A stretch of 44,188 nucleotides of DNA from a virus: the IMG/VR virus record IMGVR_UViG_3300033149_006035, positions 1-44,188 of that record, one strand, 5' to 3'. A program made the position numbers and the translations under genes. The notes below the pieces were generated by a model that was not told the origin of the DNA, did no database searches, and was given only the letters and a program-made list of their open reading frames with translations. Position 1 is the first letter of the stretch. Every line of letters starts with the position of its first letter. Below, piece by piece: positions 39,176 to 44,188 of the stretch.

Positions 39176-40641
39176 GCCCTCTCATGTCGAGGGATCACAA
39201 CGTAGGCGGCGTTGATTCAACAATGACGCTTAATGTCAAGAATTTTGAGATAATTTCAGGGGGGGCATCAACCACCACAACCACGACTACCCAGAGCACG
39301 ACCACCACGAGCACGACCGCGCCCGGCGGGACTTCCACTTCGTCCTCCACAAGCTCAAGCACAACCACGTCGACTCAGTCCACTTCCACGACCACCACGA
39401 CCGAGGTCCCTCCGTGCAAGGACCCCGCCAACTACGCCTACGACGCGCCCCAGGAGTGGACTCACAACGAGAGTAACTGGGCCGGCAGGACGATGCGATA
39501 CATCATTCCGGCATCCAGCTTGAGGGCCGGCGGGTCCGAGGTCTCAGTCTATTTCACCTGGTTCGGTCTCGACTATGAGATCGGCAAATGCTACATCGGC
39601 CACCAGGCAAGCTCCGGCCACGAGTACGACTTTGACGGGAACCAGGTTCAGGTCACTTTCAACGGCGGCTTTCCGGGGGCCACGGTCACAAGCCCAGGTG
39701 AGTGGTCCGACCAGGTCGCTTTCAGTCTTGACCCGTCCAAGAACCTCGTCGTCGCCGTTTACTTTGTTGACAACGGCATCCCGCGCGGGCCGCTTGAGCC
39801 GAACGTCACCGGCTACTGGAAAGACGGGGATGACGCTGCGACGACAGATGCGGTCGGATATTCTCTTCTCCCCACTTACACGGCGCAAAGGGTGATAGAT
39901 GTCGTCTGTGTTTCAGCAGGCTTGACCACCACGAGCACGACCACGACATCATCCACTACCTCCAGCTCGACCACCACGACCGGGCCTGGGGCGACCGGCA
40001 CCACGACCAGCTCTTCGACCACCACTTCAACTCAATCGACAACCTGCACGACCACGACCTCCGGGCCATATTGGTCATGGTACCAGGACAGGCCTGTCTT
40101 CCTGGTCGATCCCAACTGGGTTTCCCCCCTGGATTCAGATATCGATGATCCAACGGAGATCACGGCATATTACGGCAAGGAATACGCCTACGGGCACTAT
40201 CCGGAGGGACCCACCTGGAGGTCGGATATAGTCGTCAATGCGGCCTTTGACGCTGCCGACATCACGCTCAGCGTCGAGGATTTCAAATGGGAAGATTATT
40301 TCCGGCAGACGGGGACAGGTCAGTATCTCTTCTTTGCGTTCCCGGACGGGACCACAGCGGTCAGAAAGCTAATATCCGCAACATCGTCCACAATCACGCT
40401 AGATCAGGCGATCGGAAAGACGGTTTCCACAGATGAGCTCAGCCAGCTCCTGGTCTCGTTTCTCCTGTATGGCCGCTTTGACCAGGACGAGGTCGAGGTG
40501 GAATTTCTGAGCTCCAGGGCAGCAAAAGTCAACTTGAGCTTTCACTCGCTCCCCTACGAGACGCCGGGAGTGATAACGAGCACGTCGAGCACGACTACCA
40601 GCTCGTCAACTACCAGCTCCAGCACGACAACGACGACATAG
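39172..40641 (+). CDS. Modular tail protein with three Thr/Ser tracts
   Basis: Continuation of the preceding frame (its real N-terminal part lies at 38762). After LNVKNFEII come a Thr/Ser tract (39268-39408), a beta-sandwich-like domain (39412-39915: WAGRTMRYIIPASSLRAGGS, YIGHQASSGHEYDFDGNQVQ), a second tract (39922-40065), a baseplate-like domain (40072-40567: VFLVDPNWVSPLDSDIDDPT, FFAFPDGTTAVRKLISATSS, FDQDEVEVEFLSSRAAKVNL) and a third tract to the stop (40573-40638). It is therefore three globular domains joined by mucin-like linkers. Codons are mixed throughout the tracts. A receptor-binding or surface-adhesive fibre near the tail tip is likely. Confidence 0.7.
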   Translation: MSPLMSRDHNVGGVDSTMTLNVKNFEIISGGASTTTTTTTQSTTTTSTTAPGGTSTSSSTSSSTTTSTQSTSTTTTTEVPPCKDPANYAYDAPQEWTHNESNWAGRTMRYIIPASSLRAGGSEVSVYFTWFGLDYEIGKCYIGHQASSGHEYDFDGNQVQVTFNGGFPGATVTSPGEWSDQVAFSLDPSKNLVVAVYFVDNGIPRGPLEPNVTGYWKDGDDAATTDAVGYSLLPTYTAQRVIDVVCVSAGLTTTSTTTTSSTTSSSTTTTGPGATGTTTSSSTTTSTQSTTCTTTTSGPYWSWYQDRPVFLVDPNWVSPLDSDIDDPTEITAYYGKEYAYGHYPEGPTWRSDIVVNAAFDAADITLSVEDFKWEDYFRQTGTGQYLFFAFPDGTTAVRKLISATSSTITLDQAIGKTVSTDELSQLLVSFLLYGRFDQDEVEVEFLSSRAAKVNLSFHSLPYETPGVITSTSSTTTSSSTTSSSTTTTT

Positions 40642-40653
40642 AGAGAGGAGGAG

Positions 40654-40914
40654 ATGAAGAACCAGACACAGAGTTACATCGAAAAAGAACAGGCGGTCGA
40701 GCTAAAGCCAGTGGAGCTGTTTCACTTCTGGAAGGCGGACGGGTCTCAGCACTGGCGGTACACGTCCCACGACGAGGACGTGGAATACCAGGGCAATACC
40801 TACCAGGCCGCGACCTTGAGGTCTCCACCATTCAAATTTTTGCCGTTTTCAAGGACGACCCGATGGAGGAGTACCTGGCGGAGAACCCGATTGAGGTTGT
40901 ATGGGCCGAAGTGA
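40654..40914 (+). CDS. BR0599/DUF2163-like baseplate hub protein, N-terminal part
   Basis: Start after GAGAGGAGGAG. The first ~50 residues (VELKPVELFHFWKADGSQHW, RYTSHDEDVEYQGNTYQAA) match the N-terminus of phage BR0599/DUF2163 proteins. The frame then turns into basic low-quality sequence, while the -1 frame continues the family from about 40806 (RDLEVSTIQIFAVFKDDPME). A single-base error in the CCGCG run at 40803-40812 explains it. The true gene is 40654-41441. Confidence 0.7.
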   Translation: MKNQTQSYIEKEQAVELKPVELFHFWKADGSQHWRYTSHDEDVEYQGNTYQAATLRSPPFKFLPFSRTTRWRSTWRRTRLRLYGPK

Positions 40915-41441
40915 TCCGGGTGCATAAGGACTTGCCTAATCAGGGTTCAAACGTTTTCATCGGCCAGGTTTCCGGCGTGGCCTTCCAGGGCCAGGAGGCG
41001 ACCGTCAAGTGCGTGGGGTTCGAGTTCCACCTGCGCCAGCCTGCCTTGTCCCTGAGATACCAGCCCAAATGCAATCACTTCATCTACGATGAGATCATAG
41101 ATGGGGTCGGGTGCGGTGTCGATAAAAATGCACACAAGATAACGAAAACCGTGAGCGTGGATGGCCTGACGCTTTCAAACGCGGACCTCGCGTCTTATTC
41201 GGACGGGCACTTCAAGTACGGATGGGTCGAGTGGCAAGGCCACCGCAGGATGATCGTCTCTCATGAGGGACAGAACATCAAGGTCCGGTATCAGATCCCG
41301 GGGCTTTCTTCGGGCGCCCAGGTCGACATCTTTCCTGGCTGCGACGGAAGGCCGGAGACATGCAGGGACAAGTTTTCAAATATCAACCAGTTCCTGGGGT
41401 TCACACAGATCCCGGTCGACAACCCTGCGACCAAATATTGA
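40806..41441 (+). CDS. BR0599/DUF2163-like baseplate hub protein, main part
   Basis: Continues the previous frame. Family features are STIQIFAVFKDDPMEEYLAE, NPIEVVWAEVIRVHKDLPNQ, VSGVAFQGQEATVKCVGFEF, LSLRYQPKCNHFIYDEIIDG, VGCGVDKNAHKITKTVSVDG, YGWVEWQGHRRMIVSHEGQN and a C-terminal FPGCDGRPETCRDKFSNINQ FLGFTQIP. The cysteine pattern in the C-terminal part is conserved in these hub proteins. The protein forms the tail-tip hub between distal tail and NlpC/P60 proteins. Confidence 0.82.
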   Translation, partial: GRDLEVSTIQIFAVFKDDPMEEYLAENPIEVVWAEVIRVHKDLPNQGSNVFIGQVSGVAFQGQEATVKCVGFEFHLRQPALSLRYQPKCNHFIYDEIIDGVGCGVDKNAHKITKTVSVDGLTLSNADLASYSDGHFKYGWVEWQGHRRMIVSHEGQNIKVRYQIPGLSSGAQVDIFPGCDGRPETCRDKFSNINQFLGFTQIPVDNPATKY

Positions 41442-41450
41442 GAGCGGGCT

Positions 41451-41903
41451 ATGGCATATTTTTTTGACAGCGAGGAAAACGTAAGGCGGCTCAAGGAGAC
41501 CCTCAAAAGCTGGGAGGGCACGCCCTGGAGACACAGGACAGCCGTGAAAGGCCTGGGGGCCGACTGCATCCATTTCGTCCTGGGCGTCCTCGGCGAGATG
41601 GGGATCCTGGACCTCTCGCGGATCCCCGTCCCCGACTATCCCCCTGACTGGCACCTGCACAACACCAGGGAAATGCTTTACGAGGGCCTCCACCGCTATC
41701 TCAATGTAGTCGATGTCCCGGTCTCTGAAGTGAGAAACGGCGACATCATACTAATCCACTTCGGCAAAGCGGCGAGCCATGCGGCCTTTTACCTGGACGG
41801 GTTCATTTACCATTGCGTCCGCCCAGGAGGAGTCTCAAAGGGATCCTTCAACGATCGCACCTGGAGGAAGAGGATGAAAATTGCAGTGAGGTTGTTGTCA
41901 TGA
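41451..41903 (+). CDS. Tail-associated NlpC/P60 peptidase
   Basis: 150 residues with SWEGTPWRHRTAVKGLGADC, IHFVLGVLGEMG, VPDYPPDWHLHNTREMLYEG, RNGDIILIHFGKAASHAAFY. Cys in GADCIHF and His in ASHAAFYL are the expected catalytic pair of phage NlpC/P60 tail proteins, which open peptidoglycan at entry. It ends in ATGA overlap with the next gene. Confidence 0.87.
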   Translation: MAYFFDSEENVRRLKETLKSWEGTPWRHRTAVKGLGADCIHFVLGVLGEMGILDLSRIPVPDYPPDWHLHNTREMLYEGLHRYLNVVDVPVSEVRNGDIILIHFGKAASHAAFYLDGFIYHCVRPGGVSKGSFNDRTWRKRMKIAVRLLS

Positions 41904-42289
41904 GCGTCGGGGGCCTGATAGGGGGAGCTGTCGGAGGCGCAGTAGGGTTCCTGGTCGGCGGGCCTGTAGGCGCAGCCATCGGCGCGGGGATCGGCGCCGG
42001 GGTCGGCATGATGCTCGACCCGGTGCAGCCCGACACGCCAGGGCCTTGGGACCAGGGGGGCATTTCGGTCAACCTGGCCAAGGAGGGCACCCCGATACAG
42101 GACGCCCTCGGGACCGTAAAGGTCAACGGAAACATCATATGGTCGTGCTGTCCCAGGTCGGTCGAGATCAAGGAAGAGCAGGGCGGCAAAGGCGGCGGGT
42201 CCCTGGGCAATCGGTATTTGCAGGGGGCCTGTGGACAAACTTTACACTGTCTATGCAAACGACAAAGTGGTCTGGTCGGGCGAGCTTGA
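41900..42289 (+). CDS. Tail-tip (gpJ-like) protein, N-terminal part
   Basis: Start at ATG 41900, overlapping the NlpC/P60 stop. A Gly/Ala-rich hydrophobic segment (GGLIGGAVGGAVGFLVGGPV, GAAIGAGIGAGVGMMLDP) is followed by PWDQGGISVNLAKEGTPIQD, ALGTVKVNGNIIWSC and VEIKEEQGGKGGGS, the usual start of tail-tip proteins. Near 42200 the frame leaves the family pattern; the next frame continues it (AIGICRGPVDKLYTVYANDK). One gene with a one-base error is likely, 41900-43796. Confidence 0.75.
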   Translation: MSVGGLIGGAVGGAVGFLVGGPVGAAIGAGIGAGVGMMLDPVQPDTPGPWDQGGISVNLAKEGTPIQDALGTVKVNGNIIWSCCPRSVEIKEEQGGKGGGSLGNRYLQGACGQTLHCLCKRQSGLVGRA

Positions 42290-43796
42290 AAGGCCGGCAA
42301 GCGGAGGCCTGGTGACGATATCCCTGGACGGCATGGGGTCCTGTGATTTCTATTTCGGGACTTCGGATCAAACGCCGAACAGCTACATGGGGGCAAGACT
42401 GCCGGATGCCACGCTCAACCCGGCTTACCGGGGCCTGTGTTATGCCGTGCTCAAGGACTGTGCCCTGGGCAATTACAACAGGGCTCCCAGCATGTACTTC
42501 GTGGTTCACAAGGCGCCCTCAATAGAGGCCCTGGAGGACGACTACAAGGACATAGAGACGTTTGACTACAACCCGGCTCATGCCGTCTATTACGTGCTCA
42601 ACAGGATGGCCGGCATTGATGCCGAGTACCTTGGCGCAGACGATTTCAACGTCTCCGGAGGCCTGCGGTGGGGAGGTGATTCAAAGCTCCATCTGTTCCT
42701 CTACCGTGAATCGGAAGACACTGATTCCTTGCCTTCTTTTGGGCCTGAAGACTTCCTTGAAAAGCCCAGGATCGACCGCAAATCATGGCTGGATACCGTC
42801 AATGAATTCAAGGTCCAGTATTCGCGCAGGGTTTTCAGGGAAGCGCTGTGTCCCACGGGATGCGACAACTTTGACATTTCGTCCAAGGAGTCTATCGGAG
42901 CCAACGAGACCAGGCAGATTACCATCCAGAACGATGACTGGACGAACCAGGAATGCAACGATTTCTCCTTCCTGAGCGACGGCCTTCCGGCAAGCAGAAG
43001 GGGGTCCTTCTGGGGCTTCACCTACCAGGGATCCGGAAAATGGCAGGGAAACTACACGACGAACCCTGACCTCTGCACGGGGCAGGATCCGAATGACCCT
43101 GAGTGCCCAAGCATATGCGGCGTAAAGTTGCCATGCTGCACATGCGAAATAATTGATCCGGTCAGCTTTGATATGGACAAGACGCCCGAGACAGTGGATC
43201 CGGGGTCAAGCATAAACCTTTACCTGAAAGATGGCTACGGCCCCTTTACCTGGACAATAGAGAGCGGCTCCGGGTTCAGCCTGGGCGCTGGAGTCACATC
43301 CACTCGCGTGAATACCCTTTATTGCAATCCAGGCTCCTGTTCCAGCGACGATCAAGTGAAAGTTACAGTCAAGGTGCAGGACGCCTGCGGAAACTCAGCC
43401 ACTCACACTTTTAGAAACACAGACGGGGTGTGGGACTATGACCTTGCTAGGAGGGCTTTTATTGCAGAGGTCCAACAGGACTATGATTTGTGCGATGACA
43501 GTGTGCATCGCTGTCAGACCTTCATAGTGGATGGAGATAAGAGATGGAAATACAGCTCGATAAATACCTACGGGAGAGACAGGCAGTGCCTCAAGCTTGG
43601 ATTTGATGCAGTGTATGAAGAATTTACTTATCAGGCTGGACTGTCTAATAGCGGGCCGTGTGGTGCAGGAGGCCGCGATTGCGTAACTTGGGATGCGTTG
43701 TGCGCCGAGGATCCTAACTGTCCCACGGGCATATATACCAGGGTTGAACTCCACTTCTGGAAATGCAACCCGGCAAGTCAATCGAGCGGATGCTGA
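42201..43796 (+). CDS. Tail-tip (gpJ-like) protein, main part, cysteine-rich
   Basis: Continues the N-terminal part. It begins about AIGICRGPVDKLYTVYANDK VVWSGELERP; GTG 42231 is the first start in this frame but probably internal. Features are YMGARLPDATLNPAYRGLCY, YVLNRMAGIDAEYLGADDFN, WLDTVNEFKVQYSRRVFREA. From ~300 residues it becomes cysteine-rich (CTGQDPNDPECPSICGVKLP, CCTCEIIDPV) and then Ig-like (YGPFTWTIESGSGFSLGAGV, DQVKVTVKVQDACGNSATHT). The C-terminal half probably binds the host surface. Disulphides would form outside the cell. Confidence 0.75.
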   Translation, partial: PWAIGICRGPVDKLYTVYANDKVVWSGELERPASGGLVTISLDGMGSCDFYFGTSDQTPNSYMGARLPDATLNPAYRGLCYAVLKDCALGNYNRAPSMYFVVHKAPSIEALEDDYKDIETFDYNPAHAVYYVLNRMAGIDAEYLGADDFNVSGGLRWGGDSKLHLFLYRESEDTDSLPSFGPEDFLEKPRIDRKSWLDTVNEFKVQYSRRVFREALCPTGCDNFDISSKESIGANETRQITIQNDDWTNQECNDFSFLSDGLPASRRGSFWGFTYQGSGKWQGNYTTNPDLCTGQDPNDPECPSICGVKLPCCTCEIIDPVSFDMDKTPETVDPGSSINLYLKDGYGPFTWTIESGSGFSLGAGVTSTRVNTLYCNPGSCSSDDQVKVTVKVQDACGNSATHTFRNTDGVWDYDLARRAFIAEVQQDYDLCDDSVHRCQTFIVDGDKRWKYSSINTYGRDRQCLKLGFDAVYEEFTYQAGLSNSGPCGAGGRDCVTWDALCAEDPNCPTGIYTRVELHFWKCNPASQSSGC

Positions 43797-44092
43797 TGCA
43801 GGGCATAGGCTTCATATTACAAGCGTGGAAACTTGCCACCATTCAGGAAGCGGTCAACTTGAACCGCAAGCTTGAGCGGGAAGGCAGGACCTGGGCCGAG
43901 GTCACGGGATGGCTCAAGGAAAAAGAGGCGCAAGAGCAAAGGATGGTCGAGCTGAGCCTGGAAGAGCTTTCATTGCTTAGGGCGAGGAGCAGAGGGAAAA
44001 TCCGTCGATTACCCAAAGCGTTGAGGAAAAAACTCTGGGCCGTGGAAGGCTGGAACCTGGAGAACAGGAAGCTTTCAAGGGGCAAACCATGA
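43796..44092 (+). CDS. Hypothetical basic helical protein
   Basis: 98 residues from ATG 43796, in TGATG overlap with the tail-tip stop (ATG 43790 is an alternative). A mainly helical, strongly basic protein (QAWKLATIQEAVNLNRKLER, SLEELSLLRARSRGKIRRLP, KALRKKLWAVEGWNLENRKL). No family is recognised. It continues the late operon. Confidence 0.55.
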   Translation: MQGIGFILQAWKLATIQEAVNLNRKLEREGRTWAEVTGWLKEKEAQEQRMVELSLEELSLLRARSRGKIRRLPKALRKKLWAVEGWNLENRKLSRGKP

Positions 44093-44159
44093 AAAGAGAA
44101 GCTGAAAAAGGCCAGGCTGGCCGAGGAATACGGGTTTTTATTTTAGGGGGTTTGTCAAG

Positions 44160-44188
44160 ATGATAATCGACTACCGGGAGGCCATAGC
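44160..44188 (+). CDS. Start of a further gene, cut by window end
   Basis: ATG 44160 after TTTAGGGGGTTTGTCAAG opens MIIDYREAI and runs off the window. The ribosome binding site and the position in the late operon support a real gene start, but too little is visible to name it. Confidence 0.4.

Noticed and set aside
39268-40065. CRISPR-like or variable repeat array from the ACC/ACG-rich stretches
   Set aside because: There are no fixed-length repeats or spacers; the stretches are in-frame Thr/Ser codons of a tail protein. No reverse transcriptase is present, so a diversity-generating element is not supported.

Overview
The window reads as most of a temperate siphovirus genome, GC-rich, from a Gram-negative host that I cannot name (a Desulfobacterota-like bacterium is only a guess). 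The evidence is a complete set of phage modules: immunity switch, RecT recombination, tyrosine integrase, replication initiator and helicase loader, terminase, portal, lambda-type decoration and capsid proteins, tail chaperone, tape measure, baseplate hub, NlpC/P60 and tail-tip protein. The integrase is followed by the 3' half of a tRNA-Glu gene with phage early genes on both sides. That is the layout of attP, so the molecule looks like an unintegrated or circular phage form, not a prophage seen at its edge.

Layout: (1) 1-5.8 kb, rightward cluster of glycosyltransferases (two GT-B, three GT-A) and two SAM methyltransferases. (2) 5.8-8.1 kb, leftward AT-rich cargo: TIR-domain protein, small partner, lipoprotein, bPH2 membrane protein. 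(3) 8.1-12.6 kb, leftward early operon from PL: small proteins, RecT, Cas4/RecB-like nuclease. (4) 12.65-13.35 kb, immunity region: repressor and Cro-like genes, two near-consensus sigma70 promoters and three copies of one palindromic operator. (5) 13.4-15.5 kb, small regulators, excisionase-like HTH, integrase, attP with repeat arms. (6) 15.5-17.6 kb, replication initiator with iteron-like repeats, helicase loader, VRR-NUC nuclease. (7) 17.6-22.2 kb, terminase, NrdR-like zinc ribbon, and a Mu F/SPP1 gp7-like head protein carrying a kinase-like and an ADP-ribosyltransferase domain. (8) 22.2-27.7 kb, insert with a GHKL (MORC/MutL-like) ATPase, a winged-helix protein and a beta-class DNA methyltransferase: a candidate defence or modification system. 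(9) 27.7-29.7 kb, portal, small protein and gp10-like protein on the minus strand, inverted relative to the rest of the virion genes. (10) 29.8-44.2 kb, lysis, head and tail genes, rightward.

Two themes stand out. First, several virion proteins (decoration protein, major tail protein, a modular tail protein) carry long Thr/Ser-only tracts written with mixed synonymous codons, and the phage has its own glycosyltransferase set; I propose mucin-like O-glycosylated virion surfaces. Second, the phage carries three possible conflict modules: the TIR pair, the GHKL/methyltransferase operon and the capsid-linked kinase/ADP-ribosyltransferase.

At least eight conserved genes are broken by single-base frameshifts, often in homopolymers or GC runs. 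Base-level errors in the assembly explain this better than gene decay. A separate -1 frameshift in the tail chaperone gene is probably programmed.
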